From: Halomonas sp.
GTDB taxonomy: Bacteria; Pseudomonadota; Gammaproteobacteria; Pseudomonadales; Halomonadaceae
Assembly (NCBI GenBank): GCA_007129225.1
Contig: SKVX01000569.1
Location: forward strand, 1-9,572
Direction: 5' to 3'
Length of the DNA stretch: 9,572 bases
A program made the translations under genes and the position numbers. The notes beneath the pieces are model-generated. The model made no database searches and was not told the origin of the DNA. It worked only from the letters and a program-made list of their open reading frames with translations. This document shows, piece by piece, positions 1-5,458 of this stretch. The stretch's first letter is position 1, and every line of letters begins with the position of its first letter.

Positions 1-797
1 GATGCCGGGACTTCCCCGCCGGCCAGCAGCTCCGGCGTGGTGCTGGTGGTGAAGTCGATGCGGCCGCCCTCGCGGGCGAAGCGCAGGCCGTCCTCGAACA
101 GCGATGGCGTGCGATTGATATGGGTGGGCAGGAACTGGGCCAACGGAATGGCGCTGGTGCGGGCGGCCTCCCGCAGCGGTTCCAGGTGGGTGGGTGCATC
201 GCCGGTATGGATGAAGACGATACCCGACTTTCCGGCCAGCATACCCGCCGTTCGCGCCTCGGAGGCCAGCCGGGCTAGTTCGAAGGCGCTGGGCTGTGAA
301 CCGCGGTGGTCGCTGATCGCCACTTCCCCCAGCCCAATGAATTCCGGCACGAAGAGAATATCGCTGCCCACCGAGCCGGTGAGCGTCACCGGCGGCAGCT
401 GGTAGGAACCGGTGTAGCAGTAGGTGGTCAGGCCGCCAGCAGCCAGCTCCCTGGCCTTGCCCAGGAGGTTGGCCGGCGTGCGAGTCAGGGCGTCGGTGCC
501 CAGCGCGCCCACCAGGGTGGTGGTGCCTGAGGCCAGGGCGTCCTCGAGGGTGAGTTCGGCGGTGCGCGTGCCGAAGCCACCTTCGCCGCCGCCGCCGATG
601 AAGTGCACCAGCGGGTCTACCAGACCGGGAATGACCCGGCGGCCTTCCAGGTCGATCACCTCGACGGCGCTACCGCTGACGGGCGGTTCGGCATCGGCCG
701 ACACGATGGCGGCGATTCGCTGATCGGCAATCAGCAGATGACAGAGCCCCTGGGGCTCGGGAGCGAAGAGGCGGGCATTCTTCAGCAGGGTCAGCAT
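1..797 (-). CDS. iadA: IadA-like isoaspartyl dipeptidase / amidohydrolase, 3' end outside window
   Basis: Homologue of isoaspartyl (beta-aspartyl) dipeptidase, an amidohydrolase-superfamily enzyme that cleaves isoaspartyl dipeptides in the cytoplasm. The first 265 residues are present; the E. coli enzyme has 390, so the C-terminal part with the catalytic Asp (E. coli D285) lies beyond the left edge. Visible blocks aligned with E. coli IadA: FAPE near the N-terminus, IPGLVD then GGGGE (68-72), GTD (100-102), TGSY (129-132), SDHR (162-165), HTGD (197-200) and LPTHINR (223-229). The metal ligands equivalent to E. coli H70, H201 and H230 are present as H65, H197 and H226. The equivalent of H68 is Leu63 and of the carbamylated K162 is Glu158, so the metal site is altered. 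The start at 797 is the first ATG consistent with the family N-terminus. It is the last gene of the minus-strand transporter cluster, 79 bp after the second binding protein. Family membership is firm; dipeptidase activity is uncertain. Confidence 0.88.
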   Translation of the reverse strand, partial: MLTLLKNARLFAPEPQGLCHLLIADQRIAAIVSADAEPPVSGSAVEVIDLEGRRVIPGLVDPLVHFIGGGGEGGFGTRTAELTLEDALASGTTTLVGALGTDALTRTPANLLGKARELAAGGLTTYCYTGSYQLPPVTLTGSVGSDILFVPEFIGLGEVAISDHRGSQPSAFELARLASEARTAGMLAGKSGIVFIHTGDAPTHLEPLREAARTSAIPLAQFLPTHINRTPSLFEDGLRFAREGGRIDFTTSTTPELLAGGEVPA

Positions 798-830
798 ACA
801 GGGTCCTGATTCAGCGTGGTTGGGAAGCAG

Positions 831-855
831 CGAACGCCGGCAGGGCCGGCGTTCG
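831..855 (-). terminator. Hairpin after second binding-protein gene
   Basis: Perfect 11-bp inverted repeat (CGAACGCCGGC pairing with GCCGGCGTTCG) around a 3-nt loop, starting 21 nt past the stop codon of the binding-protein gene and ending 33 nt before the iadA start. No T-run follows on the minus strand, so this is more likely an mRNA-stabilising or partial-termination hairpin that lowers iadA expression relative to the binding protein than a complete intrinsic terminator. The structure is seen; its effect is inferred. Confidence 0.6.
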
Positions 856-876
856 AAGGCGTTGCCGCGGCAGAAC

Positions 877-1662
877 CTATAGCTTGATATCGTAGCTGAA
901 GTAGCGGTTCATGATCTCGTCATAGGTGCCGTCTTCCTTGAGCGCGGCGAGCGCTTCATTGAAGTCGTCCGCGAGTGCCTGGTCGCGCTTGCGGAAGGCC
1001 ACGCCCACCCCTTCGCCGAAGATATGCGCGGGCTCCTTGATGAAGCCGCTGATACGCTTGAAATCGCTCTCGTCAGTGTCAATCGCCATGTTGGACTCCG
1101 CCACCGGGTAGTCCATGAAGGCCAGGTCCAGACGGCCGGCACGCATATCCGTGACCACCTCGCTGCCGCCGGTGTAGCGACGCACTTCCACCACGTCGCC
1201 GTAGAGCTCGGTGACATAGTTATCCTGCAGCGTGGCCCGCTGCACGCCCACGACGAGCCCTTCGAGACTGGCACGGTCGTCGATGTCGATATCCCGGTCC
1301 AGCGCAGTCACCCAGACGCTGGGCGTGGTGTAGTAGGGCTCGGAGAAGAGCACTTGCTGGGCACGCTCCTGGTTGATCGACATCGATGACATGATGGCAT
1401 CGTAGTTGCGTGCCAGCAGGCCGGGGATGATGCCGTCCCAGTCCTGTTCCACCCAGGTGCAGGTGGCTTCGAGATAGGCGCACACCGCTTCGCCCAGCTC
1501 GATCTCGAAACCGGTCAGCTCCCCGTCGGCCTGGCGGTACATGAACGGTTCGTAGGGTAGGTCGACGCCGAGGCGGATTTCGCTGTATTCACGGGCCTGG
1601 GCGGTACCGGCAACCAGGGTGGCGCCGAGGGTGGCGGCCAGCAAGAAGGATGAATAACGCAT
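877..1662 (-). CDS. Periplasmic amino-acid-binding protein (LAO/HisJ family), paralogue B
   Basis: Solute-binding protein of an ABC importer, 261 residues, periplasmic. A Sec signal peptide covers about residues 1-23, ending TAQA before REYSE. Features matching the lysine/arginine/ornithine-binding protein: GVDLPYEPF with Tyr37, WDGIIPGL with Trp75 (aromatic sandwich), SSMS at 92-95, Arg100 (carboxylate anchor), Asp184 (alpha-amino ligand) and a Cys61-Cys68 pair with the spacing of the conserved LAO disulfide. The C-terminal block is KEDGTYDEI. Start chosen at 1662 because the signal peptide begins there and GGAGAGAG (1667-1674) lies 4 nt upstream; an in-frame ATG at 1728 would add an unlikely 22-residue extension. 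It shares long identical stretches with the binding protein at 2116-2883, indicating duplication. Probably serves the permeases encoded upstream. Ligand likely cationic or related; exact substrate unknown. Confidence 0.93.
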   Translation of the reverse strand: MRYSSFLLAATLGATLVAGTAQAREYSEIRLGVDLPYEPFMYRQADGELTGFEIELGEAVCAYLEATCTWVEQDWDGIIPGLLARNYDAIMSSMSINQERAQQVLFSEPYYTTPSVWVTALDRDIDIDDRASLEGLVVGVQRATLQDNYVTELYGDVVEVRRYTGGSEVVTDMRAGRLDLAFMDYPVAESNMAIDTDESDFKRISGFIKEPAHIFGEGVGVAFRKRDQALADDFNEALAALKEDGTYDEIMNRYFSYDIKL

Positions 1663-1672
1663 GGGACTCTCT

Positions 1673-1737
1673 CCAAAAGGACATGCCATGAATGCATGCC
1701 GTAAGCGCATGTCTTCGGTGCATGTCATGGGCGTATG
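1673..1737 (-). repeat. Five tandem imperfect 13-nt repeats upstream of a binding-protein gene
   Basis: Read on the minus strand, five consecutive 13-nt units start with CATAC, CATGC, CATGC, CATGC and CATGT at exactly 13-nt spacing (starts at 1737, 1724, 1711, 1698, 1685). All five units share CAT at positions 1-3, G at position 12 and a purine at position 13; four share A at position 10. The last unit abuts the Shine-Dalgarno of the gene starting at 1662. The period is not a multiple of three, so this is not a coding repeat. It could be a protein-binding array or an RNA leader element, or the relic of a tandem duplication. Confidence 0.55.
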
Positions 1738-1930
1738 AATGCTGCGCGCAGGCAGCTTGTGCTTGTTGGTAGGCAGTTGATGAACTGCTGGGAATTGGCC
1801 GTGAAGCCGGAGCCGTTATCGACGGAGCGCAGTCATGGGCAGGCGTTAGCCGGGGCCATGGCTTGGATCACGAGGAGGACGGCAGAGAACGAGGCACTGG
1901 GTGCCGGGCCAGGGGCTGGCCGGGAGGGGG
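1738..1930. other. Non-coding stretch within the 453-bp gap between the binding-protein genes
   Basis: No convincing gene. Short inverted repeats are seen: GCAGTT/AACTGC around GATG (1773-1788), GGCCAG/CTGGCC around a 3-nt loop near 1911-1925, and GGCAC/GTGCC close beside it. On the minus strand an open stretch of 35 codons (1725-1832) without a start codon includes DNGSGFTANS, which recalls the second catalytic-Asp block of IS3-type DDE transposases. It could be a decayed insertion-sequence fragment or chance. No promoter stands out here. Confidence 0.3.
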
Positions 1931-1990
1931 CTATTCGTCGAACCATTCGCTGAGATAGAAACTCTCAACGAAACCACCATTGATGATCAT
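1931..1990 (-). CDS. Small ORF, 19 residues, between the two binding-protein genes
   Basis: ATG-initiated ORF encoding MIINGGFVESFYLSEWFDE, ending at TAG. An AGAGG Shine-Dalgarno lies 8 nt before the ATG, and a TTGACA box with a 17-nt spacer lies at 2028-2056. The peptide is rich in aromatics (three Phe, one Tyr, one Trp) and acidic residues, with no Lys, Arg or Cys. I recognise no family. It could be a leader peptide or a small protein encoded with the downstream binding protein. Alternatively NGGFVESF may be an echo of the NGYxESF block of IS3-type transposases, which would make it a remnant. It is unproven that the ORF is translated; the ribosome-binding site and promoter-like box are what favour it. 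Confidence 0.4.
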   Translation of the reverse strand: MIINGGFVESFYLSEWFDE

Positions 1991-2027
1991 GGGAAGAACC
2001 TCTCGCTCTTTTCAAGGCGACCTGCCA

Positions 2028-2056
2028 AACATGCGCGAACGCGCCTGGCCTGTCAA
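2028..2056 (-). promoter_or_regulatory. Candidate sigma70 promoter for small ORF and second binding-protein unit
   Basis: Perfect -35 consensus TTGACA (2051-2056, minus strand), 17-nt spacer, and a weak -10 CATGTT (2028-2033, three of six consensus positions). It would start transcription near 2021 and give about a 30-nt leader before the small ORF at 1990. It begins two bases after the hairpin at 2059-2084, an arrangement that would let one unit end and another start. The -10 is poor, so the assignment is tentative. Confidence 0.35.
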
Positions 2057-2058
2057 GC

Positions 2059-2084
2059 GGCCACGCCATCGGAATGGCGTGGCC
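2059..2084 (-). terminator. Perfect 11-bp hairpin after first binding-protein gene
   Basis: GGCCACGCCAT pairs with ATGGCGTGGCC around a 4-nt loop, beginning 31 nt after the stop codon at 2116. No U-tract follows on either strand. As with the hairpin at 831-855, the position directly after a binding-protein gene suggests a stabiliser or attenuator that raises binding-protein mRNA over downstream genes, as known for REP-like structures in the his and mal transport operons. The structure is plain; the effect is inferred. Confidence 0.65.
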
Positions 2085-2115
2085 TTGTGACGGGCATCGA
2101 GGTTACCGTGAAGGC

Positions 2116-2883
2116 TTACTCGTCGCCGAAGTAGCGCTCGAAAATCTCGTCGTAGGTGCCGTCTTCCTTGAGGGTGGCCAGTGCTTCGTTGAAGCGTTCG
2201 GCCAGTGCCTCGTCGCGCTGACGGAAGGCGATGCCGAAGCCTTCGCCGAAGTACTCCTCGGGCTCGGTGACCATTTCGCCGACCACCTGGTACTCGCCTT
2301 GGTGATTTTCGAGCAGCGTGACCTGGCCGACGATGAACTCCAGGAAGACGAGGTCCAGGCGCTGGGACTGCAGGTCCAGCACCATGTCGTCGGCGGTGGA
2401 GTAGCGGCTGACGCTGGCTACGCCACCGTAGTTGTCGGTGACGTAGTTGTCGAAGGTGGTGCCACGCTGCACGCCAATGCTTTTCTCGGCCAGGCTCTCT
2501 TCATTGATTTCATCGACCTCGCTGCCGATGGGGGCGAACCAGGCTCCGGGGATGGTGATGTAGGGATCGGAGAAGAGCACGGTCTGGCGACGCTCTTCGT
2601 TGATCGTCATGGAGGACATGATGGCGTCGTAGTTGCGTGCCAGCAGGCCGGGAATGATGCCGTCCCACTCCTGCTCGATCCACTCGCAGGTCACACCGAT
2701 CTCGGCGCACAGGGCATTGCCCAGCTCGATGTCGAAGCCGGTCAGCTCGCCGTCGGCGTCACGGTACTCCATTGGCTCGTAGGGAATGTCGACGCCGAAG
2801 CGTACGTGGTCGTAATCGCGAGCCTGGGCAGTGCCGGCGGCCATGGCCAGGCCCAGGATGGAGACGGTCAGCAGTTTTTTCAT
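2116..2883 (-). CDS. Periplasmic amino-acid-binding protein (LAO/HisJ family), paralogue A
   Basis: Solute-binding protein, 255 residues, signal peptide about 1-21 (MKKLLTVS... ending TAQA), mature protein starting RDYDHVRFG. It is the first binding protein after the permeases, so probably the principal partner of the importer. LAO-type features: Tyr35 in DIPYEP, Trp73 in WDGIIPGL, SSMT at 90-93, Arg98 and the Cys59-Cys66 pair. Two pocket positions differ from paralogue B: Glu182 stands where LAO and B have the Asp that holds the ligand alpha-amino group, and Phe144 stands where they have Gln. This implies changed specificity or affinity. The start is supported by AAGGAAG shortly upstream and the Met-Lys-Lys signal peptide. 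The mature protein is strongly acidic, as expected in a halophile. Confidence 0.94.
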   Translation of the reverse strand: MKKLLTVSILGLAMAAGTAQARDYDHVRFGVDIPYEPMEYRDADGELTGFDIELGNALCAEIGVTCEWIEQEWDGIIPGLLARNYDAIMSSMTINEERRQTVLFSDPYITIPGAWFAPIGSEVDEINEESLAEKSIGVQRGTTFDNYVTDNYGGVASVSRYSTADDMVLDLQSQRLDLVFLEFIVGQVTLLENHQGEYQVVGEMVTEPEEYFGEGFGIAFRQRDEALAERFNEALATLKEDGTYDEIFERYFGDE

Positions 2884-3009
2884 AGTGGCTTCCTTGTTGT
2901 CATTTCGTGCACCGTTTTACGGTGACGTCGCGCCTGAATTTAGCGCAGCCACGCCAGGGCCGAAAGCCCCTAGGCGTGAATTTTCCAACGCCTGTTTGAC
3001 GTTGCCACA
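2884..3009 (-). promoter_or_regulatory. Intercistronic leader with two hairpins before binding-protein gene
   Basis: The 126-bp gap between the HisM-like permease and the binding protein is much wider than the 1- and 11-bp gaps earlier in the cluster. It contains an interrupted hairpin at 2950-2978 (CACGCC/GGCGTG outer stem plus an AGGG/CCCT inner part with one bulge) and a perfect hairpin at 2910-2924 (CACCGT/ACGGTG, 3-nt loop) 27 nt before the ATG. These could support differential mRNA processing or protect the binding-protein message. No good promoter boxes were seen. Confidence 0.45.
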
Positions 3010-3729
3010 TCAGCCGCTCTGGGGCCTGAGGTGTGCGAGCAGCCGTTTCTCCAGCCAGCGGAAGAAGAACAGAATGGCGAACGTCAGGCAGAGATAGATC
3101 GCCGCGGCAAACAGGAATGCTTCGAACGGTGCGTAGAAGCGTGCATAGACGAAGCGGGCTGCGCCGGTGAGGTCCATCAGCGTGACCACGCTGGCGATGG
3201 CGCTGGCATGGAGCATGAAGATGACTTCGTTGCCGTAGGCCGGTAGCGCCCGGCGGAAGGCGCTGGGCAGGATAATGCGCCGCATCATCAGGCTCTGTGA
3301 CATGCCGTAGGCCCGCGCCGCTTCGATCTCGCCCCGGGCCGTGGCCTTGATGGCACCGCGGAAGATCTCGGTGGTATAGGCCGCGGTGTTCAGCGTGAAG
3401 GCGATCAGCGCCGGGTAGAACGCTTCCCTCAGCATCGGCCAGAGGAAGGTCTCCTGGATGCCATCGAAGAAGACGACGCCGTAGTAGATGATGTAGAGCT
3501 GGATCAGCAACGGCGTGCCGCGAAAGACGTAGGTATAGACGTAGATCGGCAGGCTGATCCAGCGGTGCCGGGAGCTGCGCCCGATGGCCAGCGGCACGGC
3601 GAGCACCAGCCCCACCAGCAGCGACAGGAACACCAGCTGTGTGGTGGTTACCAGGCCTTCCCAGTAGAAGCCGATGGTGTTGGGCGTGAAGATGCGATTG
3701 TCGGCGAGTAGCGCATTGAACCATTCCAT
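3010..3729 (-). CDS. ABC transporter permease, HisM/ArtM type
   Basis: Inner-membrane permease of a polar amino-acid importer, 239 residues. Hydrophobic segments occur at about 26-49, 57-90 (containing FRGTP), 105-122, 165-190 and 203-227. The cytoplasmic EAA loop that contacts the ATPase is clear: GEIEAARAYGMS followed by ILPSAFRRALPAYGNE, closely matching HisM. The start codon lies one base after the stop of the preceding permease, so the two are co-translated and would form the heterodimeric channel. Length is normal for the family. Confidence 0.95.
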   Translation of the reverse strand: MEWFNALLADNRIFTPNTIGFYWEGLVTTTQLVFLSLLVGLVLAVPLAIGRSSRHRWISLPIYVYTYVFRGTPLLIQLYIIYYGVVFFDGIQETFLWPMLREAFYPALIAFTLNTAAYTTEIFRGAIKATARGEIEAARAYGMSQSLMMRRIILPSAFRRALPAYGNEVIFMLHASAIASVVTLMDLTGAARFVYARFYAPFEAFLFAAAIYLCLTFAILFFFRWLEKRLLAHLRPQSG

Positions 3730-3730
3730 G

Positions 3731-4432
3731 TCAGTGCTCCCCGAAGCCTACGTTGTAGCGTTTCTGCAGTCGGACGAACAGCCACTCCGAGACGCTGGCG
3801 ATCAACAGGTAGACGGCCGCGACCGGCAGCAGGAAGGTGAACGGTTCGTGGGTGGCGCGGGAGGCTTCGGCGGCCACCCGAACCATATCCGTCAGGCCGA
3901 TTACCGACACCAGGGCGGTGGTCTTGAGCAGCACCATCCAGTTGTTGGAGAGCCCGGGCAGGGCATGGCGCATCATCAGCGGAAAGCGAATACGCCGAAA
4001 CACCAGCCAGGGGCTCATGCCGTAGGCCTTGCCGGCTTCGATTTGGCCATCGTCTACTGCCATGAAAGCGCCGCGGAAAGTCTCGCCCATGTAGGCGCCG
4101 AAGATGAAACCGATGGTGAGCACACCGGCGGCGAAGGCGTTCAGGTTGACGTACCAGTCCACGCCGAAGCGGTCATAGATCATGTCGGTCAGCACGTTCA
4201 GCGCCATCTGGCCGCCGAAGAACAGCAGCATCATCAGCACCAGGTCGGGCACGCCGCGAATCACCGTGGTGTAGAGCGTGGCAACCTTGTGCAGCAGCCA
4301 ACTGCGCGACATCTTGGCACTGGCGGTGAGCAGCCCCAGTACGATGGACAGTATCAGCGACAGCAGCGCTAGCTGGAGGGTGACGCCGGCGCCTTCCAGT
4401 AGCCGGGGCCCATAGCCGTGTAGGTCGAGCAT
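3731..4432 (-). CDS. ABC transporter permease, HisQ type
   Basis: Second inner-membrane permease, 233 residues, forming the channel with the HisM-like protein. The N-terminal GAGVTLQLALLSL segment, IRGVPDLVLMMLLFFGG helix and EAA loop GQIEAGKAYGMSP...FPLMMRHALPGLSNNW match HisQ/AotQ. Start at 4432, 11 bp after the ATPase stop. Family knowledge points to lysine, arginine, ornithine or histidine as cargo; octopine-type substrates are also possible in this family. Confidence 0.95.
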   Translation of the reverse strand: MLDLHGYGPRLLEGAGVTLQLALLSLILSIVLGLLTASAKMSRSWLLHKVATLYTTVIRGVPDLVLMMLLFFGGQMALNVLTDMIYDRFGVDWYVNLNAFAAGVLTIGFIFGAYMGETFRGAFMAVDDGQIEAGKAYGMSPWLVFRRIRFPLMMRHALPGLSNNWMVLLKTTALVSVIGLTDMVRVAAEASRATHEPFTFLLPVAAVYLLIASVSEWLFVRLQKRYNVGFGEH

Positions 4433-4443
4433 GGTGGAATTCC

Positions 4444-5214
4444 TCAGTACTTCGGCGCCAGGAACTGCTTGAGCCGCGGCGAGGTGGGGTTGACCAGCAC
4501 TTCCTGGGGCGGTCCTGCCTCTTCAGCCAGGCCCTGGTGCAGGTAGATCACCTGACTGGAGACGTCGCGAGCGAAGCCCATCTCATGGGTGACCACCACC
4601 ATGGTGCGCCCCTCGTCGGCCAGGCCATGCATGACCTTGAGCACATCGCCGACCAGCTCCGGATCCAGCGCCGAGGTGGGCTCATCGAAGAGCATCACCT
4701 CCGGGTCCATGGCCAGCGCCCGGGCAATGGCGCCGCGCTGCTGTTGGCCACCGGACATCTGCGCGGGGTAGGCGTCGGCCCGGGCGGTCAGGCCAACCCG
4801 CTCGAGCAGCGCACGGCCTTGTTCGATGGCTTCCTTCTTCGGCTTGCCGAGCACATGGATCGGCGCCTCGATGACGTTTTCGAGCAGCGTCATGTGGGCC
4901 CAGAGGTTGAAGCTCTGAAATACCATCGACAACTTGGCGCGCATCCGCACCACCTGCTTCCAGTCGGCCGGCTCGCGACCCTGGCGGGTTTGCTTGAACT
5001 GCACCGCTTCGCCGTGGACGATCAAGTCGCCTTCGTCGGGTTGCTCGAGCAGGTTCATGCAGCGCAGGAAAGTACTCTTGCCGGAACCGGAGGCCCCGAT
5101 CAGGGTGATGACATCACCTTTCCTGGCCTTCAGCGAAAGGCCCTTGAGCACTTCGGTATCGCCGAAGCGCTTCTTGATGTTGCGCACTTCGAGAGGAATC
5201 GGGGTATCGGCCAT
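4444..5214 (-). CDS. Amino-acid ABC transporter ATP-binding protein, HisP/AotP type
   Basis: Cytoplasmic ATPase driving the importer, 256 residues and collinear with E. coli HisP. Walker A GASGSGKST (40-48), Q-loop Gln100 within MVFQSFNLWAHMT, ABC signature MSGGQQQR (153-160; Met in place of the usual Leu), Walker B VMLFD (173-177) with catalytic Glu178, D-loop SALD, and switch His210 in VVVTHEMGFAR. It is the first gene of the transporter cluster, whereas his and aot operons begin with the binding protein. The start at 5214 follows a GGAG-containing site (CTGGAGTCCACCC before the ATG). Confidence 0.96.
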   Translation of the reverse strand: MADTPIPLEVRNIKKRFGDTEVLKGLSLKARKGDVITLIGASGSGKSTFLRCMNLLEQPDEGDLIVHGEAVQFKQTRQGREPADWKQVVRMRAKLSMVFQSFNLWAHMTLLENVIEAPIHVLGKPKKEAIEQGRALLERVGLTARADAYPAQMSGGQQQRGAIARALAMDPEVMLFDEPTSALDPELVGDVLKVMHGLADEGRTMVVVTHEMGFARDVSSQVIYLHQGLAEEAGPPQEVLVNPTSPRLKQFLAPKY

Positions 5215-5290
5215 GGGTGGACTCCAGGTCGGGACGAGTCGCCAGGGCGACTGGCCGGTTTAAGCGTGCCGGGATGAAAAAGGGGCGATT
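5215..5290 (-). promoter_or_regulatory. Leader region before ABC ATPase with short hairpin
   Basis: Between the possible leader ORF and the ATPase start lies a compact inverted repeat AGTCGCC/GGCGACT (5237-5252) with a very short loop, 23 nt upstream of the ATG. A run of five T on the minus strand occurs near 5277-5281 but has no clear stem directly before it. It may influence translation of the ATPase; nothing more can be said from sequence. Confidence 0.3.
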
Positions 5291-5374
5291 CTAACAGGCC
5301 GGGGCGCTTTGGCCAGACTGGCCTGGAGTTAAGACCGTTCGACCTTGGTGGAGTGCGTAAGTGAAGTCGATCAT
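5291..5374 (-). CDS. Possible 27-residue leader ORF upstream of the transporter cluster
   Basis: ATG ORF starting MIDFTYALHQGRTVLTPG and ending TAG. GGAG lies 7-8 nt before the ATG, in an A/T-rich segment unlike the surrounding GC-rich DNA, as expected of a 5' leader. It contains one Arg, one His and no Lys, so it is not an obvious arginine-attenuation peptide. No family is recognised. It may be a regulatory leader, a small protein or chance; the sense of the neighbouring transporter makes co-transcription possible. Confidence 0.3.
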   Translation of the reverse strand: MIDFTYALHQGRTVLTPGQSGQSAPAC

Positions 5375-5391
5375 GAAATTGCTCCAAATTA

Positions 5392-5421
5392 TTGTTGTGA
5401 AGGCGGTGTTTTTTCTGTCAA
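5392..5421 (-). promoter_or_regulatory. Candidate promoter of the transporter cluster
   Basis: TTGACA (5416-5421, minus strand) in the most A/T-rich part of the gap between astE and the ATPase, followed by a run of six A and, after 18 nt, CAACAA and then AATAAT. The -35 is perfect but the -10 is ill defined. The position, downstream of the astE stop and upstream of the possible leader ORF, fits a promoter serving the ABC genes. An ArgR-like site could not be identified with confidence. Confidence 0.35.
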
Positions 5422-5458
5422 TAGCGTCATGATTGGGTAAATTGAGTGTCGCTGCTTG

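Noticed and set aside
1663..1728. N-terminal extension of the binding protein to the ATG at 1728
   Set aside because: It would precede a clean signal peptide with 22 residues read through the 13-nt repeat array; the ATG at 1662 has a good Shine-Dalgarno.
2074..2925. Long plus-strand open frame (283 codons) opposite the first binding-protein gene
   Set aside because: It is antisense to a clear binding-protein gene; in GC-rich DNA such shadow frames are expected, and the translation shows no domain.
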